Below are positions 10,601-22,491 of a stretch of 64,000 nt of DNA, one piece after another. The notes beneath the pieces were generated by a model. The model was not told where the DNA came from. It saw only the letters and a list, made by a program, of their open reading frames with translations, and did not search any database. The position numbers and the translations under genes were made by a program. Within the stretch, counting starts at the first letter, position 1; the number at the start of each line of letters is the position of its first letter. Source of the DNA: Chrysopilus asiliformis (Eukaryota > Arthropoda > Insecta > Diptera > Rhagionidae). The DNA lies in NCBI GenBank assembly GCA_964034945.1, contig OZ035960.1, positions 110,925,324-110,989,323 on the forward strand. The letters are read 5' to 3'.

Positions 10601-11662
10601 AAGTTTCGTTGGTGCTAAATGGAATAAAATTCACAATAAAAGCAAAATTCAATATTAAACAAGCATATCGCCAAAAAACGAAACATTAAGGGGGCTAGTA
10701 CGAAAAAGGTCTACGCAATTTCATATTACAAACTTAACGCAGTTCAACATAACTATGTATTTTAGGTTTGAGCGTCGTTGCAATTGCAAATATTTCGCGT
10801 AGGAGGTCTGCGTTTAGATGAAAAATATAATTTATAAACCGCGTTGTGGCGAAAATCGCGTTGTAGGAATATCGCGATGTAGGAAAATTTCCACATTTTT
10901 CCAACCGCGTTTTAAAGGTACCGCGTTGTAGCGAAACCGTGTTTTAAAGGTACCGCGTTGTAGGAAGTTTATCTGCATTATAAAAAAAATTAGGACAGAT
11001 AGATGAAAATCAATGCGTTTTATCACTAATGTTACTATTATTTTAATCTTTGGTTTTTTAATTAAATTATTCCAAGTGAAAGTAATTATTTTCTGGGGTA
11101 TTCCATAGATATAACGGCAGAATATTTTTTTTTGTTTTCTAGAATATCCATTTGACGTATTATTCCTATAAATCCACATAATTATGATTTGAAATCAATC
11201 AATCGGCGAATTTGTGTTAAACTAAAAAGCAACTAAAAATTGGGGTCACAAAAACTTTTATCACTGCATTTATCACACTTTTTAACAATCCCCGTTATTT
11301 TTGCTTATGGTAATTGCGTGCATTTATTTTAATCCTCAAAAGCTGCGTTGGAAAAATGTTCTTAAAAAGTTTTCAAATAAATTAAACGATTTTATCACTC
11401 TCGTCAAATATTTATCTAAATCTCTAAAAAACCGCTGGATCTGCAAAAAACATTTTTAATTTGAAAAAAAAAATACGTTTTTTCGTCAGAGCGGCCATTT
11501 TTTTTTTTGATTTGACGAAATATGGCAAAAACTGCCGCTTTTTAAATTTACATCACTTTAAACTCCGTTTGGTTTTCACAATTTTTCAACTTTACATACT
11601 GCGAATCAACTTCCAATTAAACTATTTTATTACCTTAAAAAATATCTCTCCCACATTCTCAT
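4548..11662 (-). CDS. FACIT-type (collagen IX-like) collagen alpha chain with N-terminal TSPN domain
   Basis: Sixteen exons from 11662 down to 4548 join in frame to 815 codons plus stop. Order: a signal-type hydrophobic stretch ([10 protein letters not shown]), a TSPN/laminin-G-like domain of about 225 residues ([21 protein letters not shown]) closing in [14 protein letters not shown], a Cys-bearing linker (CPEQCPRG), then Gly-X-Y blocks separated by short non-collagenous interruptions, and a tail with GICPDCSYN and QQQ. The TSPN ending with C-D-x-x-R-x-x-R-E-x-C and the interrupted helix are the pattern of FACIT collagens such as type IX; it is neither a basement-membrane type IV (no C4 domain) nor fibrillar (no COLFI domain). 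Secreted extracellular matrix protein that probably decorates other fibres or cell surfaces. Most helix exons begin with split Gly codons, as expected. The first exon is tentative; all others are firm. Confidence 0.85.
4904..5140 (-). CDS. Collagen, triple-helix exon
   Basis: 79 codons of nearly perfect Gly-X-Y with acidic/basic pairs ([20 protein letters not shown]). Donor GTGAGT; phase 1 on both sides, so Gly codons are split at the borders. Confidence 0.9.
5200..5301 (-). CDS. Collagen, exon joining a non-collagenous interruption to helix
   Basis: Reads [20 protein letters not shown], then [10 protein letters not shown]. With the preceding exon it forms a non-collagenous domain ([15 protein letters not shown] before DHIAEM) with one Cys and a probable amphipathic helix, as between FACIT COL domains. 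Confidence 0.85.
5522..5707 (-). CDS. Collagen, helix end and interruption with Cys
   Basis: Gly-X-Y run ([17 protein letters not shown]), then [19 protein letters not shown] and RAIVM. Donor GTGAGT on the minus strand at 5521-5516. Confidence 0.85.
5850..6092. repeat. Inverted-repeat element in a collagen intron
   Basis: The ends GAAACCTTGTTCTCAACGTTG (near 5868, plus) and its near reverse complement (CAATGTTGAAAACAAGGTTTC near 6061-6081) face each other across about 190 bp. The interior is repetitive in GTTGAA. A degraded MITE is likely; no clear target duplication was found. Confidence 0.45.
6134..6183 (-). CDS. Collagen, 50-nt micro-exon
   Basis: Reads [16 protein letters not shown], phase 2 in and phase 1 out. 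It restarts the helix after the interruption [17 protein letters not shown]. Frame continuity supports it despite its size. Confidence 0.8.
6536..6849 (-). CDS. Collagen, long triple-helix exon ending in an interruption
   Basis: 104 codons. Gly-X-Y from [13 protein letters not shown] through [10 protein letters not shown], then [16 protein letters not shown], a non-collagenous hinge. It is GC-rich relative to its surroundings, as expected from Gly/Pro codons. Confidence 0.9.
7225..7312. repeat. Repeat-like segment shared with 3040-3155
   Basis: Resembles the SDH-gene intron segment: GTGGGTCAAAATTAGATTAC, a TTCGACCCATACAAAC core and a terminal AATAAAAGCTTG. It lies in the collagen intron 6850-7530, which otherwise shows no coding sequence. 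Might be the 3' end of a retroelement. Confidence 0.35.
7531..7630 (-). CDS. Collagen, helix exon
   Basis: Begins [19 protein letters not shown] and ends GPTGLDGRP; phase 2 in, phase 0 out. GEEVFL closes a short imperfection that starts in the previous exon. Confidence 0.85.
7861..7945 (-). CDS. Collagen, helix exon
   Basis: Reads [20 protein letters not shown], then GPQIDYA with a GTAGTA donor, phase 2. An interruption (QIDYAS) spans the junction. Confidence 0.8.
8004..8198 (-). CDS. Collagen, helix exon with an AEQIYPTT interruption
   Basis: Gly-X-Y from [15 protein letters not shown] to GERGTPG, broken once by [13 protein letters not shown]. Phase 1 on both sides. Confidence 0.85.
8229..8545. 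repeat. Pogo/Tigger-like remnant in a collagen intron
   Basis: Opens CAGTGAAAACCGGTTAAAAC and has internal GTCGTTATAA and GTCGCTATAAACG motifs typical of the subterminal repeats of pogo-class elements. Only one terminus is recognisable, so this is probably a decayed copy. Confidence 0.35.
8552..8738 (-). CDS. Collagen, first full helix exon
   Basis: Starts in phase 0 with [19 protein letters not shown] and ends GTPGHGIQ; one weak spot at [10 protein letters not shown]. Donor GTACTT. Confidence 0.85.
8796..8903 (-). CDS. Collagen, Cys linker between TSPN and helix
   Basis: 36 codons: [20 protein letters not shown], then [16 protein letters not shown]. The two cysteines just before the helix probably join chains. 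Confidence 0.85.
8964..9035 (-). CDS. Collagen, end of the TSPN domain
   Basis: 24 codons, [19 protein letters not shown], then CDEIP. This Cys-x-...-Cys ending with LQ.M.I.CD is a hallmark of FACIT collagen TSPN domains (established family knowledge). Confidence 0.9.
9105..9296 (-). CDS. Collagen, TSPN domain middle
   Basis: 64 codons from [15 protein letters not shown] through [12 protein letters not shown] to [10 protein letters not shown], phase 0 both ends. The W-H-K and V-D-C strands are typical of the laminin-G-like fold. Confidence 0.9.
9351..9769 (-). CDS. Collagen, TSPN domain N-terminal part
   Basis: 139 codons: [31 protein letters not shown], a beta-rich core with [19 protein letters not shown] and [15 protein letters not shown]. 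Phase 1 in, phase 0 out. Confidence 0.9.
9930..9976 (-). CDS. Collagen, signal-peptide exon
   Basis: 47 nt encoding [15 protein letters not shown] between an AG acceptor and a GTAAGT donor. The hydrophobic core fits a secretory signal. Phase 2 in, phase 1 out. Confidence 0.7.
10200..10427 (-). repeat. SINE-like dispersed repeat, copy 1
   Basis: On the minus strand this matches 46195-46432 (plus strand) over nearly its full length with scattered differences, sharing for example CTCTGCTGTTGATG and GCTCTTCGAGAGCTGTA. Copy 2 has about 23 extra bases near its start. It lies in the proposed first collagen intron. Confidence 0.7.
10904..10964. repeat. Short tandem duplication of a CGCGTTGTAG motif
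   Basis: Two head-to-tail units of about 31 bp, each with CCG(C/T)GTTTTAAAGGTACCGC followed by GTTGTAG. Further degenerate copies precede it (GCGTTGTGGCG, GCGTTGTAGGA from 10846). Such motifs occur in the ends of pogo-type transposons. Confidence 0.5.
11634..11662 (-). CDS. Collagen, candidate first exon with start codon
   Basis: ATG at 11662-11660 gives MRMWERYFL and ends AG|GTAATA in phase 2, exactly the phase the signal-peptide exon needs. The join yields [20 protein letters not shown], a convincing signal sequence with a basic n-region. The 1,657-nt intron and tiny exon make it a candidate rather than a certainty. Confidence 0.5.
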
Positions 11663-14600
11663 GTTTTGTGTTTTAATATTCTAATTTTTCCCTACTCTCC
11701 GTTGTTCTAAATTAACCACTAATATTTAAAATGAATTTTTCATACAATTTTATTCATTTTTCATTAATTTTGATATCACTACACTATCACTAAGTGCCGC
11801 CAGATCCGAAAAACAATTTTTCAAACACTTTTAATATATATATTTTTTCATTTAGTTAATTTAACTTAAAAATATTTTAGCGATGGCGAACCGTTCGAAC
11901 GGCGGCCAGAATTGTAACTGAATTTCAAAAATCTTTGCCGATAGAATTGATTTGCTGCTTGACCACTCTATCTAAAGTGGTTTTTTTATGTCGTTAAAGA
12001 TCTGTGTATTCATTTAAAATCATCTTTAACCATTTGTTTTGGTTCTAAGATGAATTTTCATTTTACATCGTCGAGAAGGAGCGCCCATATTACACCAATA
12101 ATCGCATTTGGTTCAATTTTATCTCAACTTAGGCCTAACACTTGCCACAGCCTTAGTTTAATTTGCTCGGAAATTTATTTGCCAGATGCGGCAATCTCAA
12201 TAAATTTTATTAATAAAGAAAATTTCTTCTTTTTTCCGCCATTCTATAAAATCATTTGGCATCTGTATTGTTTTTTCCCTTACCGCATTGTAAAATTATG
12301 TCAACGGCTTAGCGTTTTTCCATATGTCTCAATGTTTGTACGTACGCGACCTATAATTGTAGTTTTTATTGAAGACGTTGCGTTATCTTGAATGGGCATC
12401 TATGAATCTGGCTTCCAGCTGAAAACTTTGTATTTGATTGCTAAATAATAACTCCAAGAAAGCGAGAACAATATTTTTGAGGTTAATGAATTTTGTAAAA
12501 TTATTCGAGCTAAATGACGTCATCAGAATGCAATTCTGCAATTAAAAGTTAAATTTTGATTTATTTCAGTATTTTATTATATTGCAGCGGTTCATTAAAG
12601 ATTTTATGTAGATTTTTGCTATTTGAGAATATTTACTAAACCCGTTATATCTTTTCTGGTGCTTATATGGTAGCAGTTTTAATAATTGTGTGAGGTTATG
12701 ATCAACTAATTATGCGAGCGATTGAAAAAACATGGTTCGATGTAAGGACATTTTTTGCACAGCAAAATTCAACCCCTTCCCCCCTCGTTTTTGCAACCCC
12801 CTTTCCCGCTATATCAAAAAACGCTGAATGGATTTTGATTCGGTTTTCATATTTACCGTCTCGAAGAAATTTTCTTTATTAATAAATGAAAATTCATATT
12901 TACCGTCTCGTAAAATCAGTTTCCTTTTATTATACTGTCCACTAGAGGGAATTTCAGCCCTAAACCAATAAAAAGAAAAGTTTGCAAGCTGCTTTTCAGT
13001 AAAATAAAACACATTTCGATCATTTTTTCATATTTCACAGTTTATTGTCGATTCTCGACTTACGATTAATGTCGAGATATTAAAATACAATATTAACACT
13101 TTTTTGTTTTTTGTTCCATGGTTTTTTTTCATTATTTTTCTCTCTTTTGTAATCTATTAATATTTTTCAGTTTTGTTGTCTTGTTTGTTTTTTTCAATTT
13201 ATTTTTTTATACAATAAAAAAGGCGTAAAGTTAATAGTAGTAACAAAATTATTTTATCTCAACATAACATTTTTCATTAATTTTTTTTAATGTTTAATTT
13301 TTTTGGTATTTTTTTCAACTTTAATTAAATCTTTCTACAATTTTCTTAATAAATTTTCTTATTCTTGTTATTATCGAAATACTTATTTAAAAAAAACAGA
13401 TGGTTTAATCTTCCGAGTTTTTATTGTTTTTTCCCATTTTTGTATTAAATCAGATTTTTTTTTTGGTTTGTTCACAAAATTTATTGAAGATAATTCAATT
13501 ATGTCGATTTTGTCGCTTAGTCACTTGACTTTTTAAGAAAATTAACCAACAGATAAAAAAAAGTTATAAGAATGGCATAAGGAAATAAATAGATTAGAAA
13601 AAAAATCTGTAATCAATTTGTTAGCAGTTGAATTGAGTCGGGAGTATCAAATGTGAAATAAAAATTGGTTTTTGGGTCAATTGATATGTCGTCTGCCAAG
13701 TTTAGATGAAATGGAAGCATTTTAAAGTTTATTCATCCCAAAAAAATTTATTTTGATTGACTTCATGTGGTAATTTGATTTTAGCAAAAAAAAAATGTGG
13801 TAATTTGATTTGAGCAAGAAAATTGTTTAAGAAATTAATTTTATTTGCAATTTGATACTCCTTTAATTTATCAGAATTAAATAATATTCAAAACAATCGT
13901 GAAAAATTGCATTTAGCGATGAGTCATTGATTCATGTTTCTATAATTAAAAAAAAATAAGATAAAAAAACCTTATTTTGAATATTTAATCAAAATACACT
14001 TTCCACTCTGATGGGAATTTTGATTTTTTTTTCAATTTTGGGGTAATTTAAATTATTTTTGGGGTCATTTGAAAAACTAACCTAAAAATGATGAGCAGGG
14101 TGTGCAAAAAAAATATTTTCACAACTAATTTTTGTGAAGTAATGTTCTCCCACGAGTTTTCCATATATTTTTGGGGCACTATAAGTATAATCGACTGGTT
14201 ATTGAACATAATTAAAATTTGGTGTTGGGAAAATCATGCAAAATAAAATAAAACCAAGTGTTATCAAAAAATTTAAAACGTTCTCACAATTTTATAAATC
14301 TGTGTTAACAAATGAAATAAATCCTGTATAACAATATTTTATAGAATTTGTTTTTTTTACGATTTTTTGTGGATTGCTATTTAGTTGTTAAAGATACTTT
14401 GTTTTAATTAAATATAATTTAGAGTTCTTTTTATTGTTAATTTTTTGCTAAAATTTCTACAAATGTCCCTGTAGAAACCTCTGTGACTGATGCACGAATA
14501 TGTTGAATCAGAATTTTTATCATTTTATTTGTTGTTTATTTATTAATTTATGTAATTGTATATAATTTGATTTTTATTAATTTTTTTTATGAATTTGATT

Positions 14601-15952
14601 GAAATTATAAAGAGTTTCTGTTATTTACTTGTCTTGCTATTATTTTTTTTAAACAAATTGTTTATTTTGTTATCAATTGTTATCAAATCTAATGATTTAC
14701 AGAAATTTATATTTTAATGTTTGTTTTATTTTATTATTCCTCTTATTAAAATTGTTTATTTAAATTACTATAAACCTTTTGTCGCATATTTTCTGCATGT
14801 GGTATAATTCTTTTTTGTTTATTTTTTGTTGGTATTTTTTTTAATTTGAAAGCTGTAAAAAAGATTTAATTATTACTTTTATTATAATATAATCTTATTT
14901 CATGTTTTTTTTTAATTATTTTTACGGATTTTACTACAAGTCAATTTGATATTTTTGTTTATTTATTCTGGAAATTCATTGTAAGCGTTTTGAATGCGTT
15001 TTATTTATGTATCTGTTAGATTCTTGTTGCGGTATATTTTTACATTGCTAGTGGTTACATTTATGGCATCTGAGTCGATTTTGACAGTTAATTTTTGGAG
15101 CCATTCATGATATTTTTCGGTAAGAATTTCTACCTGTACTAAAAGGATTTTACCTCTTATCTGAATTAAAATGTAAATAAGGATTTTTTTAATGACATTA
15201 AAATTAAGTGAAACTAAAAATTTCTAATTGTTTTTTTTACCTAAAATATACTTGTGTTGTGTGAAACTAGTATCAGTTCCTGTAAGCTCAAAAATCTTAA
15301 CTGCCACAATCAACCGCCATTTGCAGAAGGTTTTTTTTTAGTATTATTCATAGCTTTTGTCACATTTTACTTAGATTTCAATTTAGGATAAATTTTTCAT
15401 CTATCCAAATTTTAATAATGTAGCATCTTTGTAAAAAGTAATAATATTTCCATTTATTAGTTCAGAATTCATATTTTTTGTGTATAAAAGAAAAGTTAGG
15501 AAAGAAAAAAAATTTCTTGGAAAGTTGTACAAAATTTACTAAATGCAATTTAGAATTGTCTTCGTTATTTATTATTTTTGGTTTTTAATTCGTTTAACGA
15601 TTTTAATTAATACTTTTTGGTACTTTGTATTTTAACATAAAAATGTACAGTTAGGTGTGTTGTAGATTTAAAAAAAGGTTTTTTTAAAAGGTTGATAACA
15701 ATTTGCATTTTTGGAAATAATTAAATAAAGTTAAATTGCAGAAAATATCAGGGAGCTTATTATGTTCCATTCAAAAAATATAAAAGCAAAAATTGTATCT
15801 TTAAATACTACAAAAAAAATTGTAGCTTTTTCCGTCGAGAAAATATATTTTTACATTTTTTCAGGAAGGATGGACTGCATAGGGGATAGGTGTAAACATG
15901 GCTCACTCTTTACCGACTTCTAAGTACTCGTATTTGTTAGATCATCATGTAA
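11663..15952. other. Gene-free AT-rich stretch upstream of the collagen gene
   Basis: Mostly poly-T and poly-A runs with open frames of no more than about 110 codons and no family resemblance. One short direct duplication (ATTTACCGTCTCG at about 12852 and 12900). It probably holds the collagen promoter, but nothing specific can be recognised. Confidence 0.6.
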
Positions 15953-16400
15953 CACCGCGTCTTGATTTGGGATTTTTCATCGCAGAGATTTTTGATTGAC
16001 CAATCAGAGCTCGAGTTGACGGCGAGAAAAAATCCCAGAGATAAATTTCTTGAAATCTTGCAATTGCAAAATTTCTTGGAATTTCCTGGTTCAAGATGGC
16101 GGAATCTAAATTCTCCTGACAAGTAGTTGTGAAAATAACTAATTTTTACAAACAATACGATACAAAAAGCTTTGGAAGAGAATATATAACATTAAGGGGT
16201 TTTTCTTTTCGTCTGTTCTTCTGTTTCAGCCTTTTCAATTTCACGTATTGCATTAATTGCGAAAGCGGCGACTAGGTGTTTTCTTTTCATCGCCATTTTG
16301 AGTACTAAAATTTCAAGAGATTTTCGGCCCAGCTGTCAAAAAAATCTCATTGCGGTGAGATATTTCTTGGGATGAAAAAATTGTTAATCAAGACGCGGTG
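15953..16400 (-). mobile_element. PIF/Harbinger-like MITE, family 1, copy 1
   Basis: 448 bp flanked by TAA on both sides (15950-15952, 16401-16403). Termini CACCGCGTCTTGATT and its reverse complement. It is the reverse-orientation relative of 29059-29504 and carries the same short open frame on the minus strand, broken earlier here. The 3-bp TWA duplication is characteristic of PIF/Harbinger; too short to be autonomous. Confidence 0.8.
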
Positions 16401-16741
16401 TAACAGTGGCGTCAAGTTATTTTTACTAAAATATCTTACGCGGTATTACGGTATATAACGGCTTTAAATAATTATTGTTATTTTTATTTGATTTGTATCA
16501 CTCAGATATTGAGATAGATAGACCAGTTTTAAAGAAAATCGTCTCATGGTTTGACCCTTTCCCTATATGCTTTTGGGAGTGTGGTTTTTGTAAAAAAAAA
16601 TTGTAGGAAAAATAGAACAAAACAAGTTTTTTTAAATAAAAAAAAGAAGTTTTTGAGATAAAAAATAGAACTTTTAAAGTGAAAACACCATCAAATGAAA
16701 ACATAGACTCTGTTGGGCAAGGACTGAATCGAATTGTACTA

Positions 16742-17063
16742 GAGAGCCTGTAATTTTGAGAAGTAGCTAAGCAGACATCTAAAAATGGCTACAAAACTGA
16801 TAAACGAGCGCAAAAAAATTTGAAAATTTTCATTGTCACAAACACTCACCAAAATAACTATAATTGGTTAGTGTTACCGATAGTGTTACCGATTGAAGTA
16901 TTATTTTTCTTATTTTTAAATTCGATTTTTTTTAAACGGGAAATATGTTTGCAGACAGTTCAAATTTGCTCAAAAAACTGTTCTAACTGGTGTTATACAC
17001 TGTTCTATTGAGAAAGCCAATCTGTTATGATGTGATTGGTCAGTTTCTGGAAAATCGGCTCTC
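16742..17063. mobile_element. TA-flanked inverted-repeat element (GAGAGCC family), copy 1
   Basis: Begins GAGAGCCTGTAATTTTGAGA and ends CGGCTCTC, with TA at both borders (16740-16741, 17064-17065). Termini shared with 28616-28961 and 44789-44975. The interior differs, as is common for Tc1/mariner-type MITEs. Confidence 0.55.
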
Positions 17064-20000
17064 TAATATCCATTTAACCTTTAACTATTTTCAGAAAAGT
17101 GTTGTAAAACCAAACAGATTATGCCACGATAAATCCATAATGTAGTACTCGACTCTACTACTCGACCTGCTATTTTCTGTCTGTCATGCCTATTGGAAAG
17201 TGCTTTTATTGAAATCGGACATTTCCATAACCAAGGGAAAGTGTGGATTATATGTTTAACGTAAAGCCAATAGAGGTTTTTTTATTCCCCCACCTAGAAG
17301 AGTTTCTTTACCAAACCAAAACAGACGCCCAGGATCAAGTGTTGATAAAATCGACACAAATCAAATTTGCAACGATTTAAAATTGAGGTTAACGAAAAAG
17401 GCTAGCTGATTGAAAATCCCTAGCGGGAAAACAAAAAGATAAGGATAAATAACTATTGTAAATAGGTGGCTAATAATTGTTTGTTTTTTTTTTCAACGAA
17501 GAGGTTCTCTTTTGACAAATAGAGATCCTGGCAACCATACCTCCTTAGAACCTTATTTAATTTTAAAGACACGGGTCAGTGTTAAAAGGTATTAATTTTT
17601 GATTGTGAATTTTGTTATACACCTTTTTTTTAAAGTTTTACAACGTTTTCTTTACCAATTTTGGGATTTTCAGTGTTGGTTTTATATTTTTTGAACATTT
17701 TTTTTGTAATAAAAACAATATTTCGATTGAATTTATCAACAAAGACTGATTATCTTTGTAGATATTTTAGTGCAATATTTTTTTTATTTTTATTTTTTTT
17801 TATTTTTCACGTAGTTTATAATAAGAAGCTTCATATGTAATAAATATATCACTTTGTTATTCATTTTTATATGCGTAAATTTTAATTCATTTGATTATAT
17901 TTAGTCATAATCTAATAGGAAAAAAAACTGTTGTTTCACAAAGCAGTTAAAATTTCAACATATAAAAAATAACATTTTTAACATTTCATTAGTTGGCAAA
18001 AGATTTTACTAAAATAAAATAAAACAATTTTATTTTTATTTAATTATTTAATCTGATACTTTTTTTTTGTAAAACTTTTAACCAAAAACAAATTATTTTA
18101 AATATAGATACATAGTTTTTTGTTCTCGGAAGGCTCATCAGATATAATTATTTCACAAATTTAATGTTTTTTTTTCATCTCGTGTATGTTTCATGTATTT
18201 TAATTTTTTCTCCATTAGTTTTCTTCGATTTTTATTTACTATTTTTATCCATATTTTTTATGGATGAATACACTTTGAACATGTCATTTTTTATTTCATG
18301 TTCTTTTTGGTATTATTTTTAAATTTTTTGTTCTTGTTTTTAATATTTATATATGTATAGTATATCATCATTTCTAAAGTATAGAATTTAAGTATTTACA
18401 AGTAATGTATCAATTTTTTTTTAATATTTTAAACTTAAAAATCATCGTTTTCCTTAGGGTTTTATTCTCATTTCATTTATGTATATGTATATTTTATTTA
18501 TATATTTTTATACTTAAATAGCATTTCATCACTTTATTTATTTATTTTTTTTATATATTTTTTCATTATTTTTTAGCGCACTGTTTTTTTGTATTTTTTA
18601 TTAAGATTATTTAAGTCAAAAGTATTTTATATTTGATGTAAGAAAAAGTCTTTCGATAACTTCATTATTTTTAAGCTGGTTAAGTTTTTTTTTACTGTTT
18701 TTTGTTTTTCGTATTTTTTGTATTTTATTTTTAATATGTTACTCGTAGATAGCTTAAAGCTTAGGACACAATTTCATTTTTCTTTTTCTTTCAAAACTTT
18801 GTTGTTTCTATTCACCTTGGCGTACTTATTTACTGCAAAAAATAAAAGAGATATTGGTTAGTTTTATTATTGTTGATAAATGTAGTTTTGAATAGTAAAT
18901 AGCTACAAAAGCCCTTAAGCTAAGGTTTATATGCATCAAAAATTATGTACAAAATGTTTGATTTTTTTTTTTGAAATTTTTGTATGTTGAAAAATGTACA
19001 AAAATCTGAAAATTTCATTCTTGGTTATTCATAGTTAAAGTGATGATTAATATTTTCGATTCTGTATGTTTTGTTATGAAGAAAATAAGTGAAAAAATCA
19101 ATTTTTAGATATGTCAACCTCTTAACTTTCTTGGTGAATTTTTTAATATGTTTTGTGGTTCTGGAAACAAAGTTAGCAGACAATTCTAACCTCAAAAACT
19201 TCTTAACTTAAGAGAACCACACCGATGTCCTTTTGCGACCTCTTAAGTGGTGTGTTGTGTTTGAAACTTTCAGAATCTGTTGCGGGGTGACCTCCAACAA
19301 AATTTTGATGTTTAGGAGAATTATGTATTATAAATTTGTATTTTGAACACTTTTTATCAAGTACTGTTTTGGATCAAATCCACTATTTTGACGGAAATCG
19401 TGAAAAAGTGGGATTTGCATAGATAAAGTGAAAAAAATTTCAACCTTTTTTTATGTGCAGTAGAATCCCGTTAATTCGTATTTTAAGAAACCGACGGATA
19501 AATAGGAATTATCGGGATATTCCAATTAGCGGAATTACGAATTATCGAGGTTAAAAATAGAAAAAATTACGAATTAACGGGAGTTTCATCTGAAAATACG
19601 AATTATAAAACGATATTAGTTGCGTTTTTTGAAGCAGTTCAGAACAAGCTTTCCATACAAAATCCTGCACCACCTTTTCATCTCGGACAGCGTTTGGAAC
19701 AAAGGGAAATTTTATACGGTAATGTACGGTAATGAAATGCTGCTAACTTCAACATAATAAATCTGACATTTTATTCTCAATTGAGGATTTTGTGTTGGTG
19801 GTTTGTTGGTTCTGTTCGACAGCGAAATAGTTTTAATCATGGCAGATAGCGAATTGGGATTATATCAAGAAAATATAGCAGTAACGGCCTATTGATGTAA
19901 CCAACGTGAAGTTAGTTGCCATTCGAACTCAATGAAATTTCCCACTTACTCTGGATCGTTTTTTTAATATTCTGTGTTCTAGAACATTAAAAAAACGCAA

Positions 20001-20792
20001 CTATTGTCTGAATTATAAACAGGTTAATAAACAGGTTGTAGCAGTAGCAACTACAAAATGTTTTTATTGGTTGAAAAGGTATTTGTGACTTTTTTTTTTG
20101 TTTTTTTTTCAATAACCAAGAACGTAATTTCCATCCTATTATCAATACGAGTATAAACATGAAAAATTTCTAATGAAATGATTTTTTTACTGAAATTGAA
20201 ATCAAATGCAAAAATGCGTGCAGACAGTAATTAGTATTAGAAGTTAAAAGGAAATTCAATGTTTAAACAAATAAACGAAAAAAAAACAATAAACATAAAT
20301 GAAGAAATCCAGAAATATGAGAAAATTAGAAGAAAGTTTTTCCAGAAATAATCGAACAATGAAAATTAAAATTTTAATAAATAAATAGAAAAAGAGTTCA
20401 TGCGGTAAATGACATACCTATAAACTATATCGGAAGTGACGATCGGTGAATATCTAATTATTGGACTGAGTTTTTATGTATTTTTCTTAAATATTTTTCA
20501 AGACTTTTGTGATAAAGAGAAAGACAGAAAAGTGTTCCTTAATATAAATAAATGCTTTTATGGTAATTATGTAATTTTTTGGTCGTGCGAAACAAAAAAA
20601 AAGTTTAATTTTCTTTCTTAAAAGTTGATTTTCTAAGCCGAATCAATTTAAATCAGTTCGAGATTGTTATTTTTTTCAAAGTTGAAAGATAAGAAAGTTT
20701 TTTCAAGTTTTTTCTTAAATATTTTGATAGAAGTTATGTGTCAAGTGTTTTATTTTAATATTTTAAGCATCAAGTTACGGAAACGATCCTTA
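17064..20792. other. Gene-free AT-rich stretch
   Basis: Long poly-T-rich DNA with no credible coding sequence. Around 19458-19592 an inverted repeat (CAGTAGAATCCCGTTAATTC facing ACGAATTAACGGGAGTTTC) looks like a decayed pogo/Tigger-type MITE. Confidence 0.5.
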
Positions 20793-20955
20793 CCCGGCCT
20801 TTACACGCGACTGTAAAGTCTGTCAGTAGCACAGACTTCAAATGTCAAATTACTGACAACGAATTAAAAGACATTTAACGAACTGTCAGTCAGTGCATTT
20901 ACCAGAGACTGTGTCAGCGACTGTGTCAGCTCTACAGACGCGTGTAAGGGCCGGG
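20793..20955. mobile_element. TTA-flanked MITE, family 2, copy 1 (two 12-bp units)
   Basis: 163 bp between TTA duplications (20790-20792, 20956-20958). Termini CCCGGCC(T/C)TTACACGCG. The interior has two units of GCGACTGTGTCA-type tandem repeat. Near-identical to 31686-31872, which has four units. Confidence 0.85.
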
Positions 20956-22485
20956 TTAGGCTCGTTTCTGGTAAAACGACGATAAATCGCGACGTTTTGA
21001 TAAATAAATTCACGAGTTACAGAAATTGGCTTCTGGTTTTCAATTCCAATAACTGAAAATAAAAGATCCAAACAAAATCAACAAAAACAATTGAAAATTT
21101 TGAAAAATGGGTAAACTGACGTTACTCAAATCTTGCAAAAAAAATGACGGCGACCTCTACCGTCAAAATTGCCACATATGTAAGAAAAACCTATTCTTGG
21201 ATATCCTAACCACAAAATAAATCTTTTTTTTGTCAAATAAAGTGATCAGATAAAGTTTACATTATTCTCAATTTAACAAATTCTATTTATTCGAATTTCG
21301 CCTGAGTTTAGAATGTTTTTATTTGCTGTGCGTGTTTTGTATTTCACTGATATGCTTCAACATGATATGGCAAATCTTAAAATATTTTAGCGTATGGATG
21401 TTTAGAAATTGTTTTTATAGGCATTACAGTATAGGTAAGAGACCGCAATTTGACATATCTGAAAATATTGTAATTATATATAATTATGGCAACAAGCCGA
21501 AATATCTTAAGTGCCGTTTGCACCACCAAAACTTCGCAACTTATGTACAACTTAAAAAATTTAAGTCGAAGAATTTCTACAGTTTAAGTAGGCTAACCAC
21601 AACTTAATTTTTTAAGAGTAATACGCGCAAACGGGATTAAGTCGATTTTCAGGCAAAGCCTTAGTGCTCTGTCTGGAAATATAATGCAGATCACTTTGAT
21701 TTTGCGTAAAAATTGACTTATGATACTTTAGTTTTTTGCCACAGATATGAACTTTTGATTTAATGAACTTTTATTTAAAAATGGAACGAATAAAAAGGAT
21801 TTAAAACAAAAGAGTAGTCCAAAAATACAAATTATCCTGTTTGTAATGGCCAAAATTAGGCAATCGAAAACATGTTTCACCCAAATGTATGCAATCAAGT
21901 CTTTTTCAATATTTTGATCAAACGAATAGAACGAAATTGACCCCTAGATTCTACTTTAAATATTTTAATCTTTTAACCTTTTAGCTTAAAAGGAAATTAA
22001 AGACTGATTGAACAGTTAGAACGTTTACTGTAATAAAATTAGCCACATTGTCGTTTGAGAAATAATGAAAATCGGATCTTCAAAAAAAAACTAGATTTGA
22101 TTTTTCCTCAGTTTTCCCCGAAACTAAACGTCTTGGGATAGTGTTCCACATGACGGAAATTGAAGATATGAAAATTTGTCATATTTTTGCTTTTCACCAG
22201 AACTCCGTATCTTAAACCGTTATCGAGATTTACCGTTATTTCTAAAAATTCCGTGTTTGGCGTGTTTCTGGAAACCTTTAAGTTAAAAGATTAAAAGATC
22301 TTTTTTAATCTTTAAAGTAGAATCAATGAGTGAATCTAAATAAAAAAAATTTGTTTTGGCGTCTCTAAGTCCTTGAAGTAAATCTCTTTTATAACAAAAT
22401 AATTATAATCGAAACACTTGACACATATTTTTTGCAGTAATTGTGTTTCTAGTATCACTAAAATGAAAGAATTAAAAAGTATTGA

Positions 22486-22491
22486 TTTATT
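22486..22491 (-). terminator. Rim: Possible Rim poly(A) signal
   Basis: Minus-strand AATAAA about 290 nt beyond the stop codon. Several further AT-rich candidates exist, and neuronal genes often have long 3' UTRs, so this choice is weak. Confidence 0.25.
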
